Notes: generated by a model not told the origin, from the letters alone. Shown: positions 28,901-34,547, numbered from the stretch's first letter. The stretch: DNA of 64,000 nt from Symbiodinium kawagutii (GCA_009767595.1 VSDK01017407.1:65026-129025), one strand, 5' to 3'. Numbers and translations are program-made.

Positions 28901-30480
28901 CTGACCCCTCTCTTGGGGATATCTGGGCAGGGGATGGCAGGGGGGGGCCCAAGGGGTGACAGCTGCACGAAACAGAAACACGCCCTGATCGCGCCTGTCG
29001 ACCATGGAAGAGGTCGCTGAGAACGGAAGGTGACAGCAAGTCACCTGGGGTGCCAACGGAGGAGGCGAAACATGAAAACTGCATGATGCAACTGGGAGGT
29101 GCCCCTATGACTTTCTTGACAGCAGGACGTAGTACACTGTACCACAAATCATCAGCAATTGTGAGATCGATGTGTGCGATGTGTGTGTGTCTATGGCATA
29201 TCCATGATCAGCCGTACCTCCAAGATCCAAGCATTACAATCTTGAGCTGCATCTCAAAAACATGGCCCAACCATCTGTTCCTTACCACTTCAAGCCGGCC
29301 CCAAGGGTGGACCTGATGAATCCCGAGGATGGATGGGCAACACCTCCCCGAGGGCACCTGCAAAAACGACGAAGGTTCGATCAGGGTTTCTCTTGCGAGC
29401 ACCTGAGCCGTTGCGCGTCGCGAATCTCAAGGCCAGGATTCAGTTGAAGCCATGGAGTGACACTGAAACAATCTTGTCATGGCGAGTTGGGTCAAGATTG
29501 ACCATCAAGTTTACCGGGGACAAAAAGAAAAATGAGGGAAACAATGGGTTGCTGATGGTACACCAGGGGTACAGGATGAGGTTTTGACCCATAGTCTCAT
29601 GGGCAATCCATGGCAATCCTCCAGGGTGTGGAGAAACATGCCATAGCCATCCATAGCCATCATTTTTCTCAGAGTTCCGCTGCCGTGGCGCAGCGCTTTC
29701 CTTCGCCTTTGACGGTTGAGCTTCCAAGTTCCCAGCATCACATCGTATCACTGGTCGGTGGTTGAACCACCCCTATGAAAAATATGAGTCAACCAACCAA
29801 GCATTTGTTAATAATAGGACCAGGGAAAAAACCATGTCAATCAAACCGCCAACCAAATCACATCTCTCACATCTCTCACATCTCTCCACGCATCGCTCCA
29901 CAGTTCTACGTCGTAGGACATGGACCGATCAACCGAACATTTCTCACCAAGGCGCGCTCGATCACGTAGGCAGCGCGGGACATGCCCCCTTTGCGCATGC
30001 CAGCCTTGCCCGATTCACTGCTGCCGCTGCTGATTGGAATTACAGAATGTCATTCACAGAGGTAAGGGATCTTCAGCTGGTTTATGGTGGTGCATGGTGG
30101 TTAATGGTGGTTGATGATGGTTAATGATGGTTAATGATGGTTGCTGATGGTTTATGATGGTTATAGTCACAAAAAAGGGCTAATAGATCTTAATCATTCT
30201 CAGTTTGCTCTCGCTCTCGCATCTCTCTTCTATTCTCTTCTCATGGCTTTCAGCTTCTGGCGCTAGGCTGCTCGTTACATCCAAATAGTTCATTGAAATA
30301 TATTGAAATATGATCCATACGCCCTTGCATCTTGGTTCACCTTGGTGGCACAGCATCCTTTCACTGTGGAGCGCGCATCTCAATGGCCGATTGATGCCGG
30401 CCCTCCCCAGACTCCCCCCCTGCCAGTCCTCCAGCACACCCGCCATCTCATAGACATCATTGAAGTGGATGATCGTCACC
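9370..30480 (-). CDS. Gene-level entry: 5'-nucleotidase-family metallophosphoesterase, multi-exon
   Basis: This spans the exons I place in one minus-strand gene: metallophosphoesterase domain (IIHFNDVYEM, GDLLSPS, GNHE/FDFG, LALTHQ, LILG/GHDH) followed by the 5'-nucleotidase C-terminal domain (GGSIRGD, HPFGNS, CGRFVNVAG, LKYTFDPS). Enzymes of this family hydrolyse nucleotides or related phosphoesters with two bound metal ions; the metal-binding segments (ND, GD, GNH, TH, GHDH) are all present, so the enzyme may be active. I could not place the start, a short exon before GDLLSPS, one or two exons after FPWLNIN, and the exons between GHDH and GGSIRGD. Adjoining pairs for which both ends are known agree in phase and restore family motifs. 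The last placed exon ends at a donor, so the gene continues. Introns contain introner-like elements and a whole nested gene (22074-23411). Confidence 0.8.
10053..10117 (-). CDS. 5'-nucleotidase exon: CGRFVNVAG
   Basis: 65 bp. Acceptor GACCCAG; donor GCGACG, a non-canonical GC donor. It encodes KYIDEQLDCYSKACGRFVNV and AG; the last G is completed across the junction with 9370-9536, giving CGRFVNVAG-LKYTFDP, the expected order GRF.Q.SG.+..+D of the family. Confidence 0.8.
10144..10335. repeat. Degenerate TGGCTAATAAA-type tandem repeat
   Basis: A dozen or more variants of a 10-14 bp unit such as AATGGCTACTA. Confidence 0.8.
10336..11066. other. 5'-nucleotidase intron with a family-E repeat
   Basis: No exon seen. 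The family-E-like block at 10639-10770 shares TTAACCCCGAAG, AAATGGTACCCCCCAAT and CAGTCAACCAATGGAATT with the other copies. Confidence 0.4.
10639..10770 (+). repeat. Dispersed repeat, family E, copy 2
   Basis: Shared words with 6964-7040 and 21538-21640, diverged; ends not defined. Confidence 0.45.
11067..11133 (-). CDS. 5'-nucleotidase exon: HPFGNS
   Basis: 67 bp. Acceptor CATCCTTCCAG, donor GTGCCT. It encodes GAARHPFGNSIVKFWVRAGD and IK, the family's LPF.N.+v.+.+tG segment. Two bases (AA) are carried out and joined with the first G of exon 10053-10117 to make lysine, so the junction restores one frame. Confidence 0.75.
11174..11313. repeat. AT-rich microsatellite
   Basis: TA-dominated tract with ATATATAAATAT-type variants. 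Confidence 0.9.
11548..11633 (+). mobile_element. Possible diverged family-A element
   Basis: Starts CTGGTTGGTGGTTGGTGG and ends AATCACCAGCTAG, resembling the TIRs, but the core blocks are poorly conserved. Confidence 0.35.
12125..12190 (+). mobile_element. Introner-like TIR element, family A, copy 3 (short)
   Basis: CTGGTTGGTGGTTTCAACCC at the left and TTAAGAACCACCCAG at the right, with TTGGTCAACCAAC between. The AGGGAAAATAAA part of the core is missing: an internal deletion form. Confidence 0.75.
12639..12763. repeat. ATC trinucleotide microsatellite
   Basis: ATC units with an interior stretch of CATCCT. It creates false poly-His/poly-Met/poly-Asp frames on both strands. Confidence 0.95.
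12823..12904 (-). CDS. 5'-nucleotidase exon: GGSIRGD
   Basis: 82 bp. Acceptor TTATGGACCAG, donor GTTGCG. It encodes RSPEDVVLIPGGSIRGDKVD followed by VGADHHR. GGSIRGD matches the family signature NGG.IR.D of the 5'-nucleotidase C-terminal domain. Confidence 0.8.
12958..13020. repeat. 21-bp tandem repeat, three copies
   Basis: TAGCTGGTTTACCATGGTAA plus one base, repeated with one or two changes per copy. Confidence 0.85.
13442..13551 (+). mobile_element. Introner-like TIR element, family B (type copy)
   Basis: Near-perfect inverted ends: ATGGTGGTTTCTCAAAATAG / GTTTTCAGAAACCACCAT, with GGGGTGCCCCC and GGGGGCACCCC just inside. On the minus strand its first bases GTGGTTTC form a possible donor exactly where the candidate exon 13548-13587 ends. 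Confidence 0.85.
13548..13587 (-). CDS. Candidate 5'-nucleotidase exon (MGNILLA)
   Basis: After the acceptor TAAGTGCAG the frame reads IMGNILLAPRRLH and ends at GTGGTT, the first bases of a family-B element. MGN+LLA resembles the family's E..LGNLLAD segment and is in the right place between GHDH and GGSIRGD. The outgoing phase does not match exon 12823-12904 directly, so another exon would be needed between them. Confidence 0.4.
13588..15181. other. Intronic stretch, no further exon recognised
   Basis: Several short frames are open but none shows a motif and clean splice sites. It includes imperfect inverted words (TTGGGGTTGCAAACTGGTTG near 13770 against CAACCCCAA near 13820). Confidence 0.35.
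15182..15237. repeat. ATC trinucleotide microsatellite
   Basis: About 18 near-perfect ATC units. Confidence 0.95.
15490..15612 (+). mobile_element. Possible introner-like element, family C
   Basis: Ends GGGCCCACCTTGCAG like the better copies at 34020-34136 and 34548-34703 and contains ATAACTTATAACC/CTTATAACCAAAC. The left end is diverged. Confidence 0.5.
16176..16232 (+). mobile_element. Family-A element, left part only (copy 4)
   Basis: CTGGTTGGTGGTTTCAATCT and ATGAAAAATGTTGGCTGATCAACCA are recognisable; no matching right TIR is seen. Confidence 0.55.
16233..16490. other. GC-richer exon-like block, strand unresolved
   Basis: The plus strand has an open frame with FCSLFQCCASISDSNFPSMD, the minus strand one with LDSDSSRSIEGKLLSLMLAQ after a GTCCGCAG acceptor. 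Both look plausible. If minus, it lies between two 5'-nucleotidase exons. Confidence 0.3.
16887..16994 (-). CDS. Candidate internal exon (FDVAVMQADSDL), possibly of the 5'-nucleotidase gene
   Basis: 108 bp between the acceptor CCCTCCCAG and the donor GTCGCT, encoding FDVAVMQADSDLKTQWVMTI and LLSDDGTAELLGSTA. It lies between the GHDH and GGSIRGD exons on the same strand, where the family has a variable linker, so membership is plausible but not shown by a motif. Confidence 0.45.
17098..17189 (+). mobile_element. Possible diverged family-C element
   Basis: Right end GGCCCACATTGCAG; the inner words GTCTACCACAATTGGTAGCT form a small palindrome. Left end unclear. Confidence 0.35.
17520..17606 (-). 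CDS. 5'-nucleotidase exon: GHDH motif
   Basis: 87 bp. Acceptor AATTTCTGCAG, donor GTATCG. It encodes HDHFTDLRSDCGHATYLKAW followed by VDPGAGAC. The two incoming bases complete the glycine of LILG-GHDH with exon 18722-18806. GHDH supplies metal-binding histidines in this enzyme family. Confidence 0.8.
17690..17885. repeat. AT-rich low-complexity block
   Basis: Dense in ATAATA, TTATCA and TGATAA words with many imperfect self-complementary pairs; no exon. Confidence 0.6.
18251..18349 (+). mobile_element. Introner-like TIR element, family A, copy 5
   Basis: Left CCTGTTTGGTGGTTGAACCA, right CAAAACCACCAGCTAG, core GTGTCAACCAACTGTTTG and ATATACTAGGAAAAAATG. It lies in the intron between two 5'-nucleotidase exons. 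Confidence 0.85.
18722..18806 (-). CDS. 5'-nucleotidase exon: ALTHQ ... DLILG
   Basis: 85 bp. Acceptor GTGCCTCAG; donor GCCGAT, a GC donor. It encodes VLALTHQFAHADCALAKAAG and KDLDLILG, matching the family block ++ALTH......A......DLILGGHDH. One base is carried out and completes glycine with the next exon (17520-17606), which begins with the GHDH motif. Confidence 0.85.
19060..19777. other. Non-coding stretch inside the 5'-nucleotidase gene
   Basis: No exon recognised; repeated TGGTTNATGG-like words at 19120-19260. Confidence 0.35.
19778..19960. repeat. Compound ATC / CCCCGT / CGT microsatellite with gap
   Basis: ATC units, a 10-base gap, then GTCCCC hexamers, CGT and CCT units and ATC units again. 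Confidence 0.95.
19823..19832. other. Assembly gap (10 N)
   Basis: Undetermined bases in the middle of a microsatellite; the true array length is unknown. Confidence 0.99.
19961..21418. other. Non-coding stretch inside the 5'-nucleotidase gene
   Basis: No exon with paired splice signals and a motif is visible. Confidence 0.35.
21419..21726 (+). repeat. Pair of ~48-bp direct repeats, 259 bp apart
   Basis: CCACTGGATTTTACCATCAT and the following AATACTGGTTTCCT with CACTTTTCC occur at about 21419-21466 and 21678-21726 with few changes. Confidence 0.7.
21538..21640 (+). repeat. Dispersed repeat, family E, copy 3
   Basis: Shares CCCCAAGTTCGCCAACCGAT, CCCCTTAAAATGTTAACCCC and CAATCAATAAACC with the other two copies. 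Confidence 0.5.
21932..22012 (+). mobile_element. Introner-like TIR element, family A, copy 6 (diverged)
   Basis: CTGATTGGGGGTTGAACTAC at the left, GGGAACCACAAACCAG at the right, TGACTCAAACAACCATTCG in the core. It lies just downstream of the nested RCC1-type gene. Confidence 0.65.
22074..23411 (-). CDS. Intronless protein with ubiquitin-like domain and RCC1-type repeats
   Basis: A single 445-codon frame from ATG (23409-23411) to TAG (22074-22076). Residues 1 to about 75 (MFQVSVSLPSGR..., then TVADLKVLAQKSFGQGFLKL) resemble a ubiquitin-like fold. From about residue 93 follow eight complete and one partial repeat of about 41 residues, consensus SVVTWGDP..GGDSSAVQDQL with NVQQVQ and AFAAILADG, the RCC1/HERC-like repeat that forms propeller blades. 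Such proteins are frequent in dinoflagellates; partner and function are unknown. The gene is complete, has no intron, has a strong splice acceptor 26 bases upstream of the ATG, and lies on the same strand inside an intron of the 5'-nucleotidase gene. Part of it is an internal 492-bp duplication. Confidence 0.9.
   Translation of the reverse strand: MFQVSVSLPSGRSETLSLPRISTVADLKVLAQKSFGQGFLKLVTEEGHVLTNLMDSLETSGIQDGGHFMAVVQQPKVVTTNWAFAMWCCGGHKIVSWGLPVFGGDSSSVQEQLRNVQQVQSTNTAFAAILGDRSVVTWGEPESGGRRRAAVQNQLRNVQQVQATDAAFAAILADGSVVTWGDPRFGGDSSAAQDQLKDVQQVQGTGGAFAAILADGSVTTWGDPVRGGDSAAVQDQLKNVQQVQGTGGAFAAILGDGSVVTWGDPAVGGDSSVAQDQLKDMQEVQATKAAFAAILGDRSVVTWGEPESGGCSAAVQNQLRNVQQVQETDAAFAAILADGSVVTWGDPRFGGDCSAAQDQLKDVQQVQGTGGAFAAILADGSVTTWGDPVRGGDSAAVQDQLKNVQQVQGTSGAFAAILGDGSVVTWGDPVRGGDSFQLADAFQLL
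22194..23012 (-). repeat. Higher-order duplication of four RCC1 repeat units
   Basis: The block starting at 22194 recurs almost unchanged at 22686, 492 bp = 4 x 123 bp away, within the coding sequence. Repeat types follow the order EPESGG, DPRFGG, DPVRGG, DPAVGG/DPVRGG and then start again. Confidence 0.85.
23438..23453 (-). promoter_or_regulatory. Probable spliced-leader trans-splice acceptor
   Basis: The minus strand reads GATTTCTTTTTTCCAG just before the predicted 5' UTR, a strong polypyrimidine tract with AG. Dinoflagellate mRNAs receive a 22-nt spliced leader at such sites; this would give a 26-nt leader-to-ATG distance. Confidence 0.6.
23473..23480 (-). other. Possible relict of spliced-leader 3' end
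   Basis: GGCTCAAG on the minus strand equals the last eight bases of the dinoflagellate spliced leader. It lies upstream of the acceptor, where relict leaders occur in genes that passed through an mRNA intermediate. An 8-base match can be chance. Confidence 0.35.
23637..23733 (-). mobile_element. Introner-like TIR element, family B (diverged)
   Basis: GTGTTTCGCAAAGTAGAGAC at the left, CCTATATTTTAAGAACCC at the right, CCATTTTGGCGGG inside the right end. Confidence 0.5.
23890..24014 (+). mobile_element. Introner-like element, family D, copy 1
   Basis: TATATGGCTATTTGTCCAAA at the left, TTGACCCATAGCCGCCATAG at the right, with CCCTGGTTCCCCATCATTAA and TGTTTTCCCTATGGTTGGC in the core. Confidence 0.75.
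24470..24533 (-). CDS. 5'-nucleotidase exon: KAYNLVETLYKDK
   Basis: 64 bp. Acceptor CAACCGCAG; donor GCGACC, a GC donor. It encodes TFMARWPTKAYNLVETLYKD and K, equivalent to the helix D..+.A..LVE.LR that precedes +ALTH in the family. It ends in phase 0 and joins VLALTHQ (18722-18806). The 5.66-kb intron between them holds the complete RCC1-type gene. Confidence 0.65.
24580..24700. repeat. AAC/ACG-rich degenerate trinucleotide tract
   Basis: CAACAACATCAACG-type words with many substitutions. Confidence 0.6.
25083..25193 (-). mobile_element. Introner-like TIR element, family B
   Basis: GGGGGTTCTCAGCATAGCGG at the left and GGTCCCCATTTCCAAGAAAC at the right; the interior AATCAGCCATTTGTAGTAAT is the reverse complement of the type-copy interior. 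It lies 50 bp from the candidate exon 25244-25326. Confidence 0.7.
25244..25326 (-). CDS. Probable 5'-nucleotidase exon: TTRLCIFGAA
   Basis: 83 bp. Acceptor CGCGCCCAG, donor GTGACG. It encodes DLPFAPRWSKEPNTKTTRLC and IFGAAAR; the strand ++CIFG corresponds to the family's G.k+g++G beta strand after the FPWLN block. Its two outgoing bases join the one incoming base of 24470-24533 to give leucine. Its incoming phase does not fit exon 26742-26821 directly, so an exon between them is missing. Confidence 0.55.
25766..25891 (+). mobile_element. Introner-like element, family D, copy 2
   Basis: ATATATGGCCATGAGTCAG at the left, TTGACCCAGCTCGCCATATG at the right; CCCCCTGGTTCCCCCATCAT in the core. A solo family-B-like end (TGGCGGTTTCTCAACATAGG) lies just before it at 25685. 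Confidence 0.75.
25917..26048 (-). CDS. Candidate exon (HDMVVQLYLDD), unassigned
   Basis: After the acceptor CTACCCCAG the frame reads LRIPGWSHGGTVARFRQVAH and DMVVQLYLDDSIRWNARIW before a TAG. It lies between two 5'-nucleotidase exons on the same strand and may be the missing exon or part of it, but the sequence does not match the expected family block well. The 3' boundary is unknown. Confidence 0.35.
   Translation of the reverse strand: MRIPGWSHGGTVARFRQVAHDMVVQLYLDDSIRWNARIWRRET
26330..26395 (-). CDS. Candidate exon near a TTTTTCCAG acceptor
   Basis: After the acceptor ATTTTTCCAG two frames are open: GFAVQHLGQLGEHKSKLKAD or WICGAALGPAWGAQVEAES. Either could fill the missing part after the FPWLNIN exon; the incoming phase favours the second. 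Weak. Confidence 0.25.
26742..26821 (-). CDS. 5'-nucleotidase exon: FPWLNIN
   Basis: 80 bp. Acceptor GAGCTGGCAG, donor GTGGTG. It encodes ESRFPWLNINLMDGAGQPLS and SNSGIS, matching the family block S.FPWL.AN+.D..G.PL. It follows exon 27095-27134 in phase 0. Confidence 0.8.
27095..27134 (-). CDS. 5'-nucleotidase exon: FDFG
   Basis: 40 bp. Acceptor GCCGCTGAAAG, donor GAGTGC (a GA donor; the duplicated GAG at both junctions leaves a 3-bp ambiguity). It encodes FDFGIDILQQRMK. Together with the preceding exon it restores GNHEFDFG, the family's metal-binding signature. Confidence 0.8.
27700..27830 (-). CDS. Candidate exon, not fitted to the 5'-nucleotidase model
   Basis: After TTCTTTGCAG two frames are open; one reads RMVGTTRIVISAVTSPWEKT. 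It resembles the family's G.+++++GL strand, but lies upstream of FPWLNIN, where that strand should not be. Could belong to nothing. Confidence 0.2.
28191..28288 (+). mobile_element. Introner-like TIR element, family A, copy 7
   Basis: CTGCTTGGTGGTGCGAACAG at the left, AAAATCACCAGCCAG at the right, AAGTCAACCAGCCATTTG in the core. It sits in the intron after the GNHE exon. Confidence 0.85.
28463..28518 (-). CDS. 5'-nucleotidase exon: SLGNHE
   Basis: 56 bp. Acceptor CTGTAGAG; donor GCTGCT, a GC donor. It encodes AVDVLNYLNLTAASLGNH plus two bases of E. The family block is MVD.LN.+..D...+GNHEFDFG. The frame would continue past the donor as ELLDC, but joining to 27095-27134 restores the exact signature. 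Confidence 0.8.
28995..29044 (-). CDS. 5'-nucleotidase exon: GDLLSPSVLS
   Basis: 50 bp. Acceptor GGCACCCCAG; donor GCGCGA, a GC donor. It encodes DLLSPSVLSDLFHGRQ, matching the family's SGD.LSPS.LS....G.Q metal-binding segment. Its incoming two bases need one more base to make G; the preceding short exon was not found. It joins the GNHE exon in phase 0. Confidence 0.8.
29751..29855 (+). mobile_element. Introner-like TIR element, family A, copy 8
   Basis: CTGGTCGGTGGTTGAACCAC at the left, TCAAACCGCCAACCA at the right, with the full core GAGTCAACCAACCAAGCATT. It lies in the intron after the GGMSRAAY exon, about 90 bp from its donor. Confidence 0.9.
29948..30017 (-). CDS. 5'-nucleotidase exon: GGMSRAAYVIERAL
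   Basis: 70 bp. Acceptor GCGGCAGCAG, donor GTGAGA. It encodes ESGKAGMRKGGMSRAAYVIE and RAL, the family's VGG.AR.A..++ block that follows the FNDVYE motif. The acceptor has alternatives three and nine bases upstream. Confidence 0.7.
30400..30480 (-). CDS. 5'-nucleotidase exon: VTIIHFNDVYEM (metallophosphoesterase start)
   Basis: After the acceptor ATTCCTGCCAG the frame reads VTIIHFNDVYEMAGVLED, the N-terminal beta strand and first metal-binding loop of the 5'-nucleotidase family (pattern VTILH.ND.YE). The donor is uncertain; the frame stays open beyond the likely exon end, so the 3' limit given here is approximate. Confidence 0.75.
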
Positions 30481-31129
30481 CTGGCAGGAATCACAAGGGC
30501 CGAGCCATGCAGTTGTGGCCGCTGGTTACTAACGAGCATAGTAACTACTACTGGGAGACCATCTACTAGGAAACCATCATACGAGGCAGCTAGCTGGAAT
30601 TGGTCTGATGGCGAAGTTTTCGTTCTGGACAAAATGCTGACTGGCGCATGACTCCTACGCCATGGCAGTTCCAGCTAGAAGTTGATTCATCAGCCATTTA
30701 GAACAAGCTAGACATATAATATCAAAATATCTATCATCAGCTTGTTCACCAAGGAGGGTTCCCTTGCTTGCTCTTAACAAACATGTTATTGCTTACTTAA
30801 AGTCGAGCTAGAAGCTGTTCCTTGTTACAACTCACGACCCCATTGGGCGGATAGTTCCCTGTTTTGTTCGCAATCCCAGTAGCGCTCAAGGGTTCCAACA
30901 GTAACAGTACCTGTCAACCCATCCCACCTACCAATATTGGCTGATACTCAACGCTTGAGGCCACCAGCGGAAAAACAGTCACAGTTCATTACATTGGTTT
31001 GACTTGTTTATATAGTGATCATGTTATGTATATATGTTTTTTGAGATTGTAGATGTACAATCCAGTTTTTTTTGGTTGCGTGTATCTTGCGCAGAAAAAG
31101 CATATAGCATTCAGGATTGATTTGGCCCG
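30481..31129. other. Non-coding stretch upstream of the first recognised 5'-nucleotidase exon
   Basis: Open minus-strand frame just upstream (to about 30630) has no motif. The first exons of the gene must lie here or further up. Confidence 0.35.
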
Positions 31130-31257
31130 ATATTGAAGCACAAGTAACTCATTCTCCAACGCTGGAATGATCTCTTCCGCGTTGACAATGGAAGGTTCAT
31201 CTTGGTTCAAGCACCTCAGCAAATCTGCGCAGTTCAAGGCCCACTCTGCTGAACAAG
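31130..31257 (-). CDS. Candidate exon (CADLLRCLNQDEPS), unknown product
   Basis: After the acceptor CACTTTTCCACAG the frame reads CSAEWALNCADLLRCLNQDE then PSIVNAEEIIPALENELLVL. Protein-like, helical; no family. It may belong to the gene upstream of, or the 5' part of, the 5'-nucleotidase gene. The 3' limit is approximate. Confidence 0.45.
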
Positions 31258-31434
31258 CTGTGGAAAAGTGCTGCTGGAACATCCGCGAAGAAAGCTGGTG
31301 GGGTGGTTTGGCATCTGCCTAGCAGGGACACTCTGGGCCAAGGTACAAGCCGTTTGGCCAATTATTTTTGCAGTCATCTTTGGAACCTCAGGCAATGCCA
31401 GGCCGACGCTACAATAAAGGGTCATTGGGGGCTA

Positions 31435-31590
31435 GGGGGTTCTCACCTGTTTGGACCCCAAAAATGGTTGGTTTTTGGTGGTTTACCAGGTTGTTACTAC
31501 TGAACATGGTCAATAACGGGCTATATTTAGGTTTCTCAATGTTTGAGAATGGGTGATTTCGAGGGGTGCCCTGTTTGAGAAACAACCATT
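31435..31590 (+). mobile_element. Introner-like TIR element, family B
   Basis: GGGGGTTCTCACCTGTTTGG at the left, GGGGTGCCCTGTTTGAGAAA at the right, CCAAAAATGGTTGGTTTTTG inside; longer than the type copy. Confidence 0.7.
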
Positions 31591-31599
31591 GGTCTCCCC

Positions 31600-32728
31600 G
31601 ACCAGTGCACACATCATCATAGCGTCGGACCAGCAGCTGATATAGCCGAAGGAAAGCTTGTCGGCTGCCACGCAGTAGGGATCCAGAATGTCATCCCCAT
31701 CGCAATCATGGTATTCTAGCCTTGGCTCGCTGACTCACTCGGTGGCATGGGCGGATCAAACGACTCTAGCGGTCTAGCTGTATCTCATCCTTGTGCTTCC
31801 GATGGGCGGAGCATATTGATTAGATTTCCGTTCGGCCCACCGCCGAGGCACTGGCTACGTTGGCTGCACGACCCAAAAGGGAAGACCATCATGGGTCTTG
31901 TAATTACCTACTTGACATTAGCAAAGTCCCATGTGGAATCATGTGCAAGCATACGTCCCGACAAAAATTGGCTGACTTGATGTGATCCACGCACGGGTAT
32001 GATAGCAAGGCAAGTTGCTTATCATCTGCGCCACGGCAAAAGCCTCCAGGTTTCAAATGTGAGCGTCCTTTTTTGGGGTGCCAAGTGAGGTATCAAATGG
32101 TGACCTTCGAATGTGTTAGGTGCAGAAACAGCTATATATAAGGGCACGCCAAACTAAAACTATAAAAATCCATTTAGAAAAAGCAACCAGGATTTCTGAG
32201 CATGCAATTAGTGCTGACAGCCTGCACATGAAAAGGGGAAAAGCAACTACAAAAACAACTGCTCTGGGTAAAACACGGTCAAACAAAGCAGAATGCCTGC
32301 TGGAATCACACCATTTTGGGGTTTCATTGCGTAGCTCACCAGCATGAAGCCTTTTTTGAGGGGGGAAACTCATGTCACTGTATAGTGACTGTCGCAGATA
32401 AAATCATCTCTCTCCGAATGATATCCGACGAAAACAATGATTTCGTTCAGCTTTTTTCCAAGTGGTCATCTTATTTCTTATATAGTCAAATATGGTCTCA
32501 CTAAACAACATGAAACGACCATAGGATCGTTGGTTTATGACTTAAGTAACGACTAGTTATGGAAGATCTAACTATCGTTAAGTGGCATGTCAACTAACTT
32601 CCAACTAGGGGGCACCACTCTGTAACAAGCTTGGTTTCATACTTCGAAGTGCACCCCCACGGCTCGTAAGTGGTCACACACCATGGTTTCTAGGGCTAAG
32701 GGTTATACAAGCTACGTTAAAGGGCTTA
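31600..32728. other. No gene recognised
   Basis: Several short frames without motif or paired splice sites. Confidence 0.35.
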
Positions 32729-32832
32729 CTGGTTGGTGGTTTCAACCCCTATGAAAAGTATTAGTCAACCAACCACGCGTTAATGACTACAAGCGGGAAA
32801 ATAAAGCAAATGTCAATCAAACCACCAGCCAG
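32729..32832 (+). mobile_element. Introner-like TIR element, family A, copy 9 (best preserved)
   Basis: CTGGTTGGTGGTTTCAACCC and the perfect counterpart CAAACCACCAGCCAG; the core has ATGAAAAGTATTAGTCAACC and GGGAAAATAAAG. On either strand it could be spliced out as GTTGG...CCAG. Confidence 0.95.
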
Positions 32833-33010
32833 CAATGGCTATAACCCCAGCTGCACATCCAACTGGGATCATGGCCGCAGATCTTGGACCCCGCCTGGTT
32901 TCAGCTGGCAAGCGCCGGGCGGGACTTCGGAGAGTCCAAACTTCAGCCGTTGCTCCGACGCAGCGTAGCAGGCCACCGGTGCCACCGGCGGCTCCACACG
33001 AGCGGCGCTG
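32833..33010. other. GC-rich exon-like block, strand unresolved
   Basis: Directly after the family-A element. Minus frame: EQRLKFGLSEVPPGACQLKP with a stop soon after; plus frame: AADLGPRLVSAGKRRAGLRR. I prefer the minus strand because of amino-acid composition, but cannot decide. Confidence 0.35.
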
Positions 33011-33624
33011 GGCCTGGTGTCACGTGAGGCACGGCAAAACGCGTGTTTTTTGGGCAGAAAGATCCCATCTTGGCTGCGAAATCCTGACACATCTGGGCTT
33101 GTGAAATATGTTTGGAAGTGCGAACAAAAATCTAGAGATACATCTGAACAGCAGGATCTGACCACCAAATGTAGAAGTCAAATCAGACTGTATAGCATCT
33201 TTCGCATGGCTGTCTGGCAGCCAGCACCGAACTGCTTCCACTATCAGGGCTCTCTTAGGGAGTCGCTGCCTGCGGCTATCCTTTTTTCCTTTCAAAGCTG
33301 ATGCGGCTGCGTTTTTAAACCTAATCGGCTGAACCTTGATCTGATACTGATGATGCATACTTTACACATGCACCCTTAGAAAGTTAGCATAGGATAGTTC
33401 ACCATAGTTTTAACAGAAAATCCATAACTTAATGACATGTTTGATGCTTAAATCACTCGTGATTTCCTCATTTCTTCCACGTTTGATGGTAAATCACCAG
33501 CTATTTCAATCTCGTTCATCTATTCCTACTCATCTGTCTGAAAGTAAACCACAAGCTATTTCCAAATATGATGTTTTTCCTTGTTTGATGGTCAAACACC
33601 AGCCATTTCATCTATTCTACCCAT

Positions 33625-33748
33625 CTGGCTGTGGGTCAGTTCACCCCGTACCCCTGGTCCCCCTATCATTAACCGTTGTTTCCCTGATTATTGTTGGTCA
33701 TTATCCCCCATGAAATTGGCTAGTTAACTGCTTGACCCATAGCCATAT
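33625..33748 (+). mobile_element. Introner-like element, family D, copy 3
   Basis: TGGCTGTGGGTCAGTTCACC at the left, CTTGACCCATAGCCATATAT at the right; GTACCCCTGGTCCCCCTATC and CATTATCCCCCATGAAATTG in the core. Confidence 0.8.
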
Positions 33749-34019
33749 ATAGTTGGTATATATCCCCTCTGATTGCTAGTTATCACCCCCTATTATTAAC
33801 CATGAACCAGCTATTATTGTTGGTTACCCATCTATATTTCTACCCATCTGTTTGATGGTGAAGCTACCTCCAGGATCAGCCATTGAAGGCCGTGAGCTGG
33901 TCCCACCTCTGGATGGCTCTGGACAGCGTGATGGATGCGGCAGCCACCGTCATGAGGCAGCCCACCTGAGGAACCCAGCCATCCGGTGATGTTCCGAAGC
34001 GAAGTTGGTGCAGATCAAT

Positions 34020-34136
34020 ACAAGGTGGGCCCCCTTAGTTAGCTAACTTGGGTTATAACTAGGGTAACTACCAGTTATGGTAGATATAGCTATAGTCTTA
34101 TCAATCAACTTATAACCAGGGGGGCCCACCTTGTAG
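34020..34136 (+). mobile_element. Introner-like TIR element, family C
   Basis: ACAAGGTGGGCCCCCTTAG at the left, GGGGGGCCCACCTTGTAG at the right: near-perfect inverted ends. Internal AACTACCAGTTATGGTAGAT forms a small palindrome. As an intron: GTGGGC...TTGTAG. Confidence 0.85.
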
Positions 34137-34458
34137 GGTGCGCAGCCGAACGAACCCCTGGGGGAATGACAGAGAACTACAGATCATGTCCTGATGAAAT
34201 CCTGCCACAAGAGGCCTACTTCCTGTGATTTAACACATGCTGCTTTTGTGCTGTATGGATCCAATTGCAAACACATGCAGCTTCTACATTGTCGCCGGGA
34301 TAAATGGGTGTTATGCATTTGGATCCATACTGTATATCAAGCAACAACCAGTTGAACTTCCAGAAACTGTCCTTTATGAAACTGTCACATCTCCCATCAC
34401 ATGTTTTTCCGGCAGGCACGTTTTGGTGACCTCATGTGTTTTTGATTTTTTCGCAGGT

Positions 34459-34547
34459 GCCCTCTTTGAAAGTGCAAAAGCGCCCCAAAAAACGGAGACA
34501 CTGCTGCAAGCAGCTACTTCTGAGTGCCACCAACCAACAGTTGCAAG
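34459..34547 (+). CDS. Candidate exon ending at a family-C element
   Basis: After the acceptor TTTTTTCGCAG two frames are open up to the donor GTGGGC at 34548: ALFESAKAPQKTETLLQAAT..., or VPSLKVQKRPKKRRHCCKQL. The donor is the first base of the family-C element. The block beyond the element reads best on the minus strand, so the orientation of this pair is unresolved. Confidence 0.35.
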
